Positions 33,648-46,214 of a stretch of 64,000 nucleotides of DNA are shown one piece after another. The stretch is from contig BCIM01000003.1 of NCBI GenBank assembly GCA_039545315.1, forward strand, positions 859,799 to 923,798, read 5' to 3'. The translations under genes and the position numbers were made by a program. This stretch comes from Kondoa malvinella. Taxonomy: Eukaryota > Basidiomycota > Agaricostilbomycetes > Agaricostilbales > Kondoaceae. The notes below the pieces were generated by a model. It searched no databases. It saw nothing but the letters and a program-made list of their open reading frames with translations, and was not told where the DNA came from. The first letter of the stretch is position 1. Every line of letters starts with the position of its first letter.

Positions 33648-35618
33648 CTATACCCAATCATCATCATCAATCGCCATTCTCCTAAAGTGTTCCGCTTCAT
33701 GTGTTGACATCTCCTTCCACTCAGCATCTGCTGATTCTCGTCTACCAGGAAAGCATCAATACCAATGCTGTCAATAAGAAGACACACTCACTGCCACACG
33801 CTTGAATGGTTATTTGTAAACCAGCCAAGAGCTCTTACATCTGGCGCGTGCTGCCTCAAACAGATTCGAAGCGCCAGATGTCCGACATGTGGACCTCTTG
33901 GGAAGTGCAGGAACAATTGTGACGTGCGTTGAAGAATGTGAGGTGCAGTGACGAATCTTGCAAGAGTCTGCAATCAGCATAGAAAGCTCAGTCATGCACT
34001 GCCCTCAGCGTCAAAACGCAAACCCACCTTTTCGAGATAAATTTGCTCTGGGATAACCGCGTCCTCCTGTCTAGCCATTTCAAAAGGCATATAGATAGAT
34101 AACCGCCGGAAGCTGATTTCGAACAATCGACAATCATCTATGTTTTCGTTCTAGCAGAACACGATGAGATCAAACAGGGTGATGAAATGGAAGAAGTCTG
34201 ACTGACAAGGATCCATTGCAATCCACAAGACAAGACTTCCAACTCAATGCTTGAAGGATTGACCAACGGCTGACCAAAATCCTCTGGAGGTTGCAACATC
34301 TCATCTATATTTACTTCCTTCAATCTCCTTGGTCCAACCGCTCGTAGCAGACCGAGAACATCCAAAACATCTCCTCTGTACGTCAGCAGATGAGGTAGTA
34401 TTTCCGGTTGACTAAAGTTTGGAATTGGTTCGCTTGGGACTAGCAATTTTGCGACTGTTAGTTGCGGATGGCGAGAGAAGAAATCGGCGAAAGCCAAAGA
34501 GTTGACTCGCTCCAGTCCTTGTCCTTCAATGTCATTATAAGAGTCGGATTGGAAGAAGTCGACATTGACTAGAGTTGGTAGATGGAGGTTGCGCAATATT
34601 GTAGGCCACCACTCGACTTCTTGGCTGGATTCCTCTAACGAGAGGGACTGTAGAGAATGGAGGGAGCAGAATTTGGCTATTGCGAAGGCCCCGTCCGAGT
34701 GATCTGGAACAGACAAGCGTTAAGATGTCACGAAGGCTAAGAAGTCAATGGAGAACTGACCGGTAATTTGACTAAGGTCAAAGCATGAATTGAAGGAGAT
34801 TAGAGCGGGCAGACTTTGAAGCCGGTGAGAGAACATGTACGTGATGTCTGCCGTAAAGCACAGGGTTGAGTACATTTATACTGCCCAGCAGGTGCAAAGG
34901 GGCGCAAACCATCTGGATGCAGATTAGCGTTCAGGTTCTTCAACTTGGGCGCCGTCACCGGGTCTAGGGTGAGAAACCAAGGGAATTGAGGCCTATCTGC
35001 CCCAAGTGGTAGGTCAAACTATTCAAGCCTGTAAGCTGCAATATCCTCGTATGCAGCCGGCGGGAGACCCCACTTCGATCAGGTTTGGACAGGTCCTGAC
35101 GATTTTGTCGAGCACCAATCTGCACATTTCGCTCTCTTGTTGATTCTCGTCTTCAAGCTGTCGCTGAACACGTTGCATTTCGGGATCGTTCTGATACAAG
35201 TGTCAGACTTGTACTATTTTGGAATACTGATGCTGTTGCCGCACCATAAGCGCTTCGGCCTGTTCTTCATTCTCGACATCAGCCATGCGCTGTGTCATAG
35301 CTCTGATTGCATTGCTTTCCTGACACCAAATGATCAGTAACAAGTATCAGCTGGAAGTGAAGCTAGCCTAATCACTTCAGATGCAGGTTCCATAGAGACT
35401 TTGATGGCCTTGACTCGTATAGCGTTGTGAGGCTCCAGAACCGCGTGAAAGGACTTTGCCTGCAATAGACTGCTGAAGAGTACATTCTCCCAAAGCGCAT
35501 CTTGAGCTCTTGCATGCCAGACTTTGATACGAGCGAGCGAAGCAAGGTCTCCAACGAAATCGACAAATGGTATGATGCCAGCTAGAATTTCGACTGGAAG
35601 GTCTTGCAGTTTGGTCAT
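33648..35618 (-). CDS. F-box protein with leucine-rich-like repeats
   Basis: The N-terminus MTKLQDLPVEILAGIIPFV then DFVGDLASLARI is an F-box, so the protein probably recruits substrates to an SCF ubiquitin ligase. A Glu/Gln-rich helical segment follows (MTQRMADVENEEQAE, QRVQRQLEDENQQESEMCRL), then IVRTCPNLIEVGSP and a region with LRR-like lines (LHSLQSLSLEES, LRNLHLPTLVNVDFF, PRRLKEVNIDEM). Near the end LEKTLARFVTAPHILQRTS and HVGHLALRICLRQHA. A GTGAGT donor at about 33790 and acceptor 50 nt on join to ESADAEWKEMSTHEAEHFRRM and stop at 33648; without it the stop is 33788. Start 35618 chosen at the F-box Met. F-box substrate unknown. Fast-evolving, so exon limits are approximate. Confidence 0.78.
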
Positions 35619-35859
35619 GTTGCGTTGTTGGGTTGATAGGCAGCCGAGGAAGATTTGAGCAAAGCACGCCAGCAGGAGAGTCGCTGCACCAGAAGTCAGC
35701 TGAGCCAGACATCCGATGGAAGTCTCAACACGTGATTCAACTTCTATCCCTCGGCAAAAGAGAGCCGTTTTTCTCTCGGAGCAGCTCTTGTTCCCATACC
35801 ACATCGCTTTGCCGCTCAACACCTTCATTTACAAACATACATACACACAACAAGCAAGC
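35619..35859. promoter_or_regulatory. Divergent promoter, F-box gene / SPO12-like gene
   Basis: 240 bp between two start codons. The SPO12-like side ends in a CA-repeat leader (ACATACATACACACAACAAG) directly before the ATG at 35860. Confidence 0.45.
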
Positions 35860-36376
35860 ATGTCTGCCCAGTACACTACCGAACCCGCCATCAACGTTGA
35901 ACCTCTTCACGGCGCTGAAGCGACTCAGCTGAACGTCCCTTCGTTGCCTCAAGGGATCAGTGGAATGACTGGCAAAGCTCTGTTAGCCAAAAAGATGGCC
36001 GCATCAGGGTGAGTTTGTCTGCTCATCGTCGATTGTTTACTTTTTTGGGTCCTCATTGTTGTATCGCGTATAGACAAAACTTTTACTCTCCTACGGATCA
36101 GATGGTCTCTCCTTGCACTCAAAAGCTGTTCCAAGCAAAGAGCAAGCACTACACAAAGTATGTGATATCCTCTCCATTAGCCACGAGTTCGAGCTGAACA
36201 TGGCTTCTGTCAGGGGCAAACCGCTCAGTCTCAACAATTCCTTTGCAGCAGCTGCTAAACCATCTAAACTATCGCCCAATTCATGCAGCCAAGGTTTCCT
36301 CGGTCCAAACGATGCAGTCAAGGCTGTTTCAGCGCTCAACGTTGAAGTCATTAAACCTCAACCGGACATGCAGTGA
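35860..36376 (+). CDS. Spo12-family cell-cycle protein
   Basis: Small protein of the Spo12/Wis3 family linked to mitotic exit (FEAR network) in yeasts. Exon 1 starts MSAQYTTEPAINVEPL and ends GKALLAKKMAASG. Exon 2 carries the family hallmark FYSPTDQMVSPCTQKL with AKSKHYTK. The third exon (GKPLSLNNSFAAAAKPSKL) is reached through a donor within the AAA-GTATGT junction. About 140 residues. A longer frame starting at 36113 is a shadow before the last splice. Ends KPQPDMQ. Confidence 0.82.
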
Positions 36377-36720
36377 TTGAATGGGTGCAGGATGTATATG
36401 AGCTTGGATACTGACTATGGCAGTCCTTTGTACTATTACTACGCTCTCTTTTTAGATTCTTTATTGTATATAGACGTCGTTCGTTGCATGCTACTCTCAT
36501 TTACATTTGGCTATAATCGCTTGCTTGTTATTGCTGGACTGCTGTGCTGCTCATTACTTTCGGACAGTGGCAATTTGTTAAGTGAGAATCTACATCTACT
36601 CGTGGAGAAAGTGAATGAGCGAGAGAAGTTCTCTCAGTCTCTAAGATTGCCTCAAAGCGACCTGCCCTCAACTTTAATCAATCAAGCTTGGTCTCACCGT
36701 ATCGCTTACCATCAGCTCAA
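36377..36720. other. Intergenic region before the unknown ORF
   Basis: An open frame crosses this stretch in phase with the downstream ORF, but its translation (Tyr/Leu-rich, no motif) looks like 3' UTR and promoter sequence rather than coding DNA. Confidence 0.35.
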
Positions 36721-37273
36721 ATGGCTCCAATGCGCACGTCAAAATCATTTCATTCAGCCGCTCAGCAACCCAAAGCAAGCAGTAACAAGTACGTCCTCAT
36801 TCCTATCCATTCTCAACCAGTCTAACAAAGCCCAAAACAGAAGTAAACGTCAATTAACCCAAATCCACTCTAGCATGTCCGTTCTTGCTCTCTCTCTCTC
36901 ATCCCAACCAAAACTGATACCTCGCAGATCCAACAACCCATTACATTGGCAACCTTCCCCTTCTCGCAAAGCCTCTAGAACCATCTACACGCCATATCCA
37001 GATTCTGAAGTCCAAGATGAAAGGGAGAGGTTGTATAGGGATGCATTGTTAATTCGGGCACAGTTGATATGGGAAGCGCAGAGTGTAGATCGGGATAGGA
37101 CGGACAGTGAGGGAAAGGAAGATGATGGTCGAGGGTTGTTGGGCGGATTGTTGCAAGTTGCTTGTGCGGCTGGGAGTTTAGAAACGGTTGATGGAGTAGC
37201 TTTGATCCATTTAGATTCGAGTGGGCGAAGACTGGTATGCGAACAAGGGAAATGGGTCGTTGTTCGTTGGTGA
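36721..37273 (+). CDS. Unknown small protein
   Basis: Start at 36721 (MAPMRTSKSFHSAAQQPKAS) followed by an intron of about 55 nt (36790-36840) that joins SNK to SKRQLTQIHSS. The rest is TIYTPYPDSEVQDERERLYR then DALLIRAQLIWEAQSVDRDR, and DGRGLLGGLLQVACAAGSL, SGRRLVCEQGKWVVVRW. Roughly 165 residues, no membrane helix or signal peptide. The Arg/Glu helix and WVVVRW end look like a folded domain, but I recognise no family. Ends 7 bp before the HOM2 stop on the other strand. Confidence 0.55.
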
Positions 37274-37280
37274 GGGGAAT

Positions 37281-38469
37281 TTAGATGATGGATTGCGAAA
37301 CGGCGTATTCTGCATTGATGATGCTGCTCGTTGCTGCACCGATAGAAACGTTGTTGGCCAAAAGAACAAACTTGATGTCCATGACTGGGCATTCTCTTAC
37401 TCTTCCTACTGATACACCTGCACCATCTTGGAAGTATCGGTCTAAGCGAGGTTGTGGTCGATCAGGTTCTTCGTGCACTGTAATCGCTTGTTTTGGCGCC
37501 GAGGGACATTGAGCATCTTGGGCTGGACAGCGGTAATCGCGCAGTGCTTGTTTGACTTGTTCCGGAGATGGAGCTGGGCGTTTTGTGAAGCGTACAGAGA
37601 CAGTTTCGAAATGCCCATCTAGAACAGGTACTCGAGTGCAAGTAGCTGATACTGTGAGAGGTTGTGAGTGACGTAGGTCGAAAGAGGTCTGATCTGACGA
37701 AAGAGCGCCGAGAATCTTGGAGCATTCCCATTCAATCTTTTCTTCTTCGCCAGAAATGTAGGGAACGACATTATCCAGTACATCCATCGCAGAAACACCT
37801 GGGTATCCGCCGCCACTGATAGCTTGCATAGTGGTGCAGAGTACAGTCTCTAGCGGGCCGAATGCCTCTTCTAATGCTTTGAGAGGGACGACTAAACCGG
37901 TAGTCGAGCAATTGGCATTAGTGATGATAAAGCCTTTCTTTAACGAAAGCTGCTTCTTTTGATGTGGGATGATCTGGAAGTGATCCGTGTTGACGAGAGG
38001 TACAATCAGAGGGACGGTAGGGTCTCTTCGGTAATTCTTTGAATTGGAGAAGACGGCTAGTTCTGCCTGTCTGAAGGCGGCCTCTGTCATTATTCTTGAC
38101 TGGTAAGCTATAATGCTAGCACATCAAACAGAGTACTGACCTATATCACCAGCTACGTCTGAGTCCAGCCCAGAAAAGACGACATCGCAATCTTTGAACT
38201 CTTCCGCCTTGCACTCCTTGACGATCAACCCTTTGACAGCATCAGGAATAGGAACAGCTTGTTTCCAATTCACACTCTTCTCGTATGGTTTCCCTGCTGA
38301 TCTTGGCGAAGCACCCAAGACGGAAAGCTTGAAATATGGATGTGCGGATAGAAGCACGATAAAGCGCTGGCCGACAGTGCCTGTCCTTCTATGAGTTGCT
38401 GGAATATTACAGCAGGTGTTTGGGCTCACCTGTTGCGCCTAAAACGCCTACGGATTTGCTTGGAGTCAT
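37281..38469 (-). CDS. HOM2: Aspartate-semialdehyde dehydrogenase
   Basis: Second step from aspartate towards threonine and methionine: NADPH reduction of aspartyl-phosphate. Exons give MTPSKSVGVLGATG, then TVGQRFIVLLSAHPYFKLSV (dinucleotide-binding), VNWKQAVPIP, DCDVVFSGLDSDVAGDI, EAAFRQAELAVFSNSKN and LIVPLVNTDHF. The active-site Cys is in FIITNANCSTTGLVVPLK. Also seen: MQAISGGGYPGVSAMD, VPVLDGHFETVSVRF, SVGRVRECPVMDIKFVLL, and the end SSIINAEYAVSQSII. About 365 residues, complete; two or three introns near the start. Confidence 0.96.
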
Positions 38470-40441
38470 CGTTGCAGGAAATTCATTGGCATGACTCGGG
38501 TTGGCCAAGAACTATCATCTCGATACTTTGTGCAGTCCTGTTTGTGCCTGTGTCCCTCTCGCCGCCTCTGTGTACTGCTCTTCTTGGTGTTGATGTCGCT
38601 TCTGAAGCGTGTGCACTTGTCGAATGAAGGGCTGAATAGACTTCCGGTTTATCGAGCGTTCTCTTACGAAGGTCCTTGATTGGGCTCTCGTGTAACCTAT
38701 TCGTCGTCTTTTACTGTTTTCAAAGCGTTCTCAGACGAGCTGGCGGAGACCTCAAGCTCAGCTGTTTCCGATCAAATGCTTCTGGCGTCCATTGCTCTAC
38801 AGTACACATAGTATCCTTCCTTCTAGCGGATATGATGTCCTTTGTGCACACCGAAGGCACTCAACAGCCCCTTTTGGTCTATCTGTGATGCAGCCTATAA
38901 CTTGCATTGTCTATGGCTCGACGCCTGAAGTGTTCGCAGCGCAGTCTGAGCTGGTTTTATAGCCAGCAGTCGCTGCATTTCTGCTTCAGGGTTTGATCTT
39001 CTGCATAATGACAACATTTGCTCGCAGTCCTCATGTTCGAGCAATCAAAACGCCAAAGGCTCTTTGTTATCATGCGAAGAAAAAACTGTACACCAAATCC
39101 TAGTCCACGACAAAAATTTGGACACTGAACAAGCAGCACTCGGCTGGGCCATTTTACCTTTGCTAGCAGTCAAGAAGCCTCTCTGCCTAGCCGCTTCCTC
39201 TACTTCTCATGCTATCTCAAAGCTTGGGCGAAAGTACGCGTGCATTGGACTGATGCGCTGTGTCTGGCCTTCTTATCGATATCAACACGCACTGTTTTCG
39301 ATTTACCACCCGCAGCTGCACCGCCGCTATCTCCTTGAAACACTGCATCTCGCACGGACTGAAAAAGCACGAGATTCATCGCCCACCAAACTCAGACTCA
39401 AGTAGCTCGCTGTTCAAGCCCGCCATATAGCCAAGCAAGCCCAGATGCCCAGCTCGATAGACGATGATCGAAAACGCTTCGAACGAGACATGACCTTGTT
39501 CCATTTCTTTCGAAGCATATCCGCGAAAACGTTTTGCACTGCTACCGGAAAGACCACAAGTCTGCGGATACATTTTATTTCTCGACAGAGACATATGTCC
39601 GATAAGGCAGCCAATTACCAGAAACCAGAAAAAAGGCGCTTACACATGCTGCGCACAGCTAGAATTTTCTTCCCTTGCGCCTATGAATATCGAAACCCGG
39701 CTCTATCGTAAGACACGGTCTCTGTGATTAGCATCGGCCGCAACTTATAAAAAGGTACCGCCGGTGATAAGCTGCACAAGACCGCTCAGGACGTCATGTC
39801 AAAGCTGTGTTTGCGCATTGCAAGAGATGTACACGATGTATAGCTACTAGATGGGCAGTGCTTGGAATTTTACCACAGCTTGCACTGCTGAAATCAATGA
39901 AATGCCGCGCGACAGCAACAACATTGGCTGAGACTTGCAGCCTGCTTGGAAAAGCTTGAGCTCTACAGTCTGTATTGAGACCTTGGTAATCTATAGTAGC
40001 TATTTTGTCTTGCGGCAGTCTGGGGAATGGCTCGTTTTCGAAATTGTCAACAAGAGGGCCCGGTGTTTTGCCGGTATTTCCTTGTCGAGACTTAAGCCGT
40101 TCTCTCAACCCTTCTTGCCTCCTCTAACCTTTCTTTCTTATATTTTCGACAACCCTTCTACGGCCACCCAGCTTGGATACAACCATCTGGAGCCCTTTGT
40201 GTTTCGCTCTTCAATCTGGTAATTTGTACGCTTGTTATAGACGGCTTTCAGTAGTTTCAGAGCGGCCCTCCTTTCTCCCTACTACCTCGGGTTCTTTCAA
40301 GGGGCTATTCCTTTTCTAATATCTACTCAGCTTGTAAGTCTATCTCTCTATCGCACGGCCAAGACACTATCGGCTCATCCGCTGGCTTTTTGGCGCTAGA
40401 ATTAAAACAACTCCCCGCTTTCTCAAACTTGATCCTCGACC
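38470..40441. promoter_or_regulatory. Long intergenic region, HOM2 / PMA1 promoters
   Basis: Nearly 2 kb, the longest gap in the window. The last 350 bp before PMA1 contain long pyrimidine tracts (for example 40099-40137 and 40258-40310) as in strongly expressed fungal genes. Small frames in both directions lack motifs; a 55-codon minus-strand frame at 39212-39379 behind a TTTTTCAG acceptor could not be confirmed as a gene. Confidence 0.45.
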
Positions 40442-43400
40442 ATGGCAGGCTATCATCCACACGACAATGTGGTGAATGACCAGATTCCCAACTCTGGTCC
40501 TGTCATCCACCAGCATCCGCATGGAGGTCCACAGCATCTAGCAGCCGAGCCTGCCGTTGCCACTCAACAATCGTCGAATCGTGCACCCCGTCTACCAGAG
40601 TTTGACGAGAAGGCCAACAACAACAACACGCACTCTTCTTCTTCCAACCACTCTCACCCTTCGTCCGACGAAACCCGCGCCGGCACCGCCCAAATGGAGT
40701 ATGGCAAGAGCGAGTCTGCTCCGGACCAGTCCAACCAAGAGTACTCCAACTTGCTCCAGTACATTGCCGACTCTGCCAACAAGCGTCACGCTGGCGGCGA
40801 TGAAGAGACTGGAGGTAACCGAACTGAACACCGAAGAGTTTGGTACGCTCCATGGAAGAAGAACAAGGTTACCATTGACAAAGATGGCAACATTGTCAAC
40901 ACATCGGGTGCTATCAAGACGCCCGAATCTTGGTGAGCTTCCCTAACCTTGTCCCGCATTTATCCATCATGCTGATATCATCGCTCTTTTTAGGCTCGAC
41001 ACCGATATGCAGCGTGGTCTGAGTGAAGAGGAGGTCAAAAAGCGCAGAGCTGTTGCCGGATGGAACGAGCTCGAAGCCAAGCGCGAAAACATGTTTGTCA
41101 AGTTCCTTTCCTTCTTTACTGTGAGCACTCTTTCTATCACTGTCTGCTACATTGCTGATCTTTGTGACTAGGGTCCTATTCTATACGTTATGGAAATTGC
41201 CGTCGTCTTGGCCGCCGGTCTCGAGGACTGGATCGACTTCGGTGTCATTATTGGTATGCTTATGCTTGTACGTGTTCTCTCTGTACCTCTCGCTCTCTCT
41301 CTCTAACAATGCTGCGCAGAACGCTTTCGTCGGTTGGTACCAAGAAAAGGCTGCCGGTGATATCGTCGAGCAACTCAAGTCCGGTATCGCTCTTAGAGCT
41401 ACGGTCATCCGCAATGGTCAAGAGCATGAGATGGAGGCACGAGAAATTGTGCCAGGTGACATTGTCATCATTTCGGTAAGCCCGCTCTTTTTTGTCCCCA
41501 AGGCCTTGCTCATTGCTTCAACAGGACGGTCAAACTATTCCCGCTGACGGCAAAGTCCTTGCTGACTACGAAGACAAGGATGGCTCAGCTGCACGTCGCA
41601 TTCTACAAGGTATCGAAGACTCTCGTCGCAGGGCTGCCATGTCAGAGAAGGATGAGGAACAGGATGATGAGGGAGGCGTAGACCGTGGTCCACCAATCGT
41701 CTCTGCTGATCAGTCTGGTATCACTGGTGAGTGACCCTGTCTGCTTGTGCGCGATCTTGCTCATGCTTTTTTTCAGGTGAATCGCTCGCTGTTGACAAGC
41801 ACGTTGGCGACGTCCTCTTCTTCACTACCGGTTGCAAGCGCGGCGAGTGCTACATGCTCGTCACTGAGACTGCTAAATCTACTTTCGTCGGCAAAACCGC
41901 TTCGCTCGTTTCTGGTGAAAACCGCAAGGGTCATTTCCAGATCGTCATGACTCAAATCGGTACAGCTCTCCTTGTCTTTGTCGCTGTCTGGCTCTTAGTC
42001 GTCTGGATCGGCGGTTTCTTCCGCTCCGTTGGCATCACTCGCCCAGAAGACAACAACTTGCTCACCTACACTTTGATCTTCCTCATTATTGGTGTGCCAG
42101 TCGGTCTGCCTTGTGTCACCACTACCACCCTTGCTGTCGGAGCCGCATACCTCGCTAAGCGCCAAGCCATTGTCCAGAAGTTGACCGCCATCGAGGCTCT
42201 TGCTGGTGTCGACATTCTTTGCTCTGACAAGACCGGTACACTTACTGCAAACAAGCTCTCCATTGATGAACCATACGTGTGCGAGGGTGTTGAGATGGAA
42301 TGGATGATGGCCGTCGCTGCTCTCGCTTCATCGCACTCTGTCAAGTCGCTCGACCCCATCGACAAAGTCACCATCCAGACCCTTTCCAAGTACCCCAAAG
42401 CACAGGACCATCTCCGTCAAGGCTGGACCACTCAGAAATTCACTCCTTTCGACCCTGTTTCCAAGCGTATTACTGCTGAAGTGTCAAAGGATGGCAAGAA
42501 TTACATTGCTGCTAAGGGTGCACCAAACGCGATTCTCAAGCTCTGCCAGCCTCCCAAGGAAGAAGCTGACTCTTACCGTGCACGTACTATGACTTTCGCC
42601 AAGCGTGGTTTCCGTTCGCTCGGTGTCGCACTCAACGAAGACGGTAAATGGAAGCTACTCGGTCTTTTGCCCATGTTCGACCCTCCTCGTGGTGACACTG
42701 CTGCTGTATGATCTCCTCTTTGTGTTCTATAGTTCCAGCTCATCTTGTCTGACAGACCATCCGTGAAGCTGGTGTGCTCGGTATCAAGGTCAAGATGCTC
42801 ACCGGTGACGCTGTTGCCATCGCTATCGAAACTTGCAAACAGCTCGGTGTCGGCACCAAGGTCTACGACTCTCAGAAGCTCATCTCTGGCGGCGACGGTC
42901 TCTCTGGCTCAACCATTCATGACTTTGTAGAAGCTGCCGATGGTTTCGGTGAAGTTTACCCCGAACACAAGTACCAAGTCGTCGAACTTCTTCAAGATCG
43001 TCATCACTTAGTTGCCATGACTGGTGACGGTACCAACGATGCTCCATCGCTCAAGCGTGCGGATTGCGGTATTGCTGTCGAAGTGAGTCGAGCTTCTTTT
43101 GCTTTGGGTGATGGTACTTAAAGATGACCGTTAGGGTGCTACTGACGCTGCCCGTGCTGCCGCCGATGTCGTCTTCCTTGACGAGGGTCTATCTACCATC
43201 ATCACTTCCATCAAGGTTTCGCGTGAAATTTTCCACAGAATGAAGGCATACATCGAATACCGTATTGCGCTCTGTCTGCACTTGGAAATCTACCTCACCT
43301 TGTCCATCCTCATCTTGAACGAAGTCATTCGCGTCAACCTGATCGTCTTCTTGGCCATTTTCGCCGATATTGCAACCATCGCCATCGCTTATGACAATGC

Positions 43401-44422
43401 ACCTGTTGCCAAGCAGCCTGTCGAGTGGCAGCAGCCCAAGATGTAGCTTATCATTCTCCCTCTCGCATTCTGTATACTGACTTTGCGCAATAGTTGGATC
43501 ATTTCGTCAATCCTCGGTGTCATGCTCGCTATCGGAACTTGGATCCTTAGAGGTACCCTCTTCATTGACGGCAATGACGGATACGCCGAGGGAATCATCT
43601 TTGGGGGACATGGAGTTGTTCAAAACTTCGTATGTCTCAATCACATTCTTTACAAAGTCGACTTACATCTTGTTTCAAGGGAAACGTCCAATCGATCTTG
43701 TTCTTGGAAGTCGCACTGACTGAGAACTGGCTCATCTTCGTGACTCGAGGTGGAGGTACTTGGGTAAGCGTTTTTTCCTCTTCTACTTCGGGGCTTGCTC
43801 ACTCGTATTGTCTTAGCCATCATGGCAACTCGCCGGTGCTGTAAGTTCATTTCTTTCTCGTTGCAGCCCTTTTTCACACCGTTGCTCAGATTCTTGGTGT
43901 TGATATCCTCGCTTCGATCTTCACTTTGTTCGGATGGCTCGCTGGTACTCCAGAGCGCAATGAATTGACTGCGCCTCGTGGTGGATGGACTGACATTGTC
44001 ACTGTTGTCCGTGTCTGGTAAGTCACTCCGCTTTCTTGTATTCGTTCAATGCTCAATACCTCGCGCAGGATCTTCTCCTTCGGTGTTGTCATCGTCTGCG
44101 CTCTTGTCTACTACATCCTCAACGCTATTCCATGGTTAGCCAACCTCGGCAGACGCGAGCAAGGAAAGAAGGTTTGTCTGCTCTCACATAACACATTGCG
44201 TCGCTAACCATCAAATGCCTTAGAACACTGTCTTCGAGGACTTTGCACAAGAGATTCAACGTCTTACAGCGGTGCACAACAAGGAGCAGAATTCATGGTC
44301 GTTCGGTAGGTCTCGAGCCTACTTGATATACGTTCGGCTCGCTCATCTCGATGCTTGCAGTCGATCAAGTTGCGCTTCTCAACGAGAAGGAGCCAGCCTC
44401 AGGAGGAAGTCACGGTCACTGA
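40442..44422 (+). CDS. PMA1: Plasma-membrane H+-ATPase (P3A-type)
   Basis: Proton pump generating the plasma-membrane potential that drives TRK and other transporters. A long hydrophilic N-terminus (His/Asn/Gln-rich) precedes [18 protein letters not shown]. Domains in order: membrane pair [20 protein letters not shown]; actuator with an acidic insert of about 40 residues ([12 protein letters not shown] to [10 protein letters not shown]) before [18 protein letters not shown]; phosphorylation motif [14 protein letters not shown]; hinge [21 protein letters not shown]; then [18 protein letters not shown]. About ten introns, all short. The last, starting at 44308, joins NSWSF to [16 protein letters not shown] and stop at 44422. 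The usual DQSAITGES motif reads DQSGITGES here. Confidence 0.97.
43425..43450 (+). repeat. 26-bp sequence shared with 52785-52810 (PMA1 copy)
   Basis: Spans PMA1 codons for WQQPK and the first bases of the following intron. An exact 26-bp match occurs, same orientation, at 52785-52810. Confidence 0.85.
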
Positions 44423-44664
44423 TCGGAGAAATCGACAGGAAGGTGTTTACAAATTATATTCTAGAGCTAGTTGCATGTGTTGTAATGCCTTCACTCTCTT
44501 TTCAAATTGCATTCGTGTTTAAAGGAACCCTTTTTGGCTGCGAGCGTATCTCACTTGCTCTGTCTGCGTATACGGCTTCCTTGATTATCTGGAATTGGAT
44601 TGTCGGACGCAATACTCGTCGAGTGAACTCGGAAGGGCAAGCAAGTTGTACGACACGCTACAAT

Positions 44665-46005
<1,341 letters not shown>

Positions 46006-46214
46006 GATAGAAAGAGCTATGTCGAGGGTCCGGCGGTTTAGAGCAACAAGCAGCTCGGCGACGAAAAGTGATCGCTGTTTGCTGCTAATTGATAATGAGG
46101 GTTCGAATAAACCACGGAAATTGCAATTGCATTCCAAGAACGAGTATTGACAAGACTAGCACACAGATACAAGGGAATACAAGCGCCAAGACCGATAAAA
46201 GGTGCAGCCGACCT

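Noticed and set aside
33363..33787. Alternative minus-strand frames after the F-box gene
   Set aside because: A 50-nt intron with a GTGAGT donor joins the F-box gene to a different frame with a natural acidic end at 33648; the longer frames read antisense-like sequence.
36377..36720. N-terminal extension of the unknown ORF, rich in Tyr and Leu
   Set aside because: The ATG at 36721 plus an intron gives a sensible protein; the extension looks like UTR and follows directly on the SPO12-like stop.
39212..39379. 55-codon minus-strand frame with SVRDAVFQGDSGG, faintly like ATP synthase epsilon (AVRDALK)
   Set aside because: No upstream exon with the W-x2-AG-x-Y part could be joined in phase, and fungal epsilon subunits differ from the animal form it resembles.
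41281..41312. CTCTCTCTC tract near 41290 as a possible microsatellite element
   Set aside because: It is the polypyrimidine part of a PMA1 intron and needs no other explanation.
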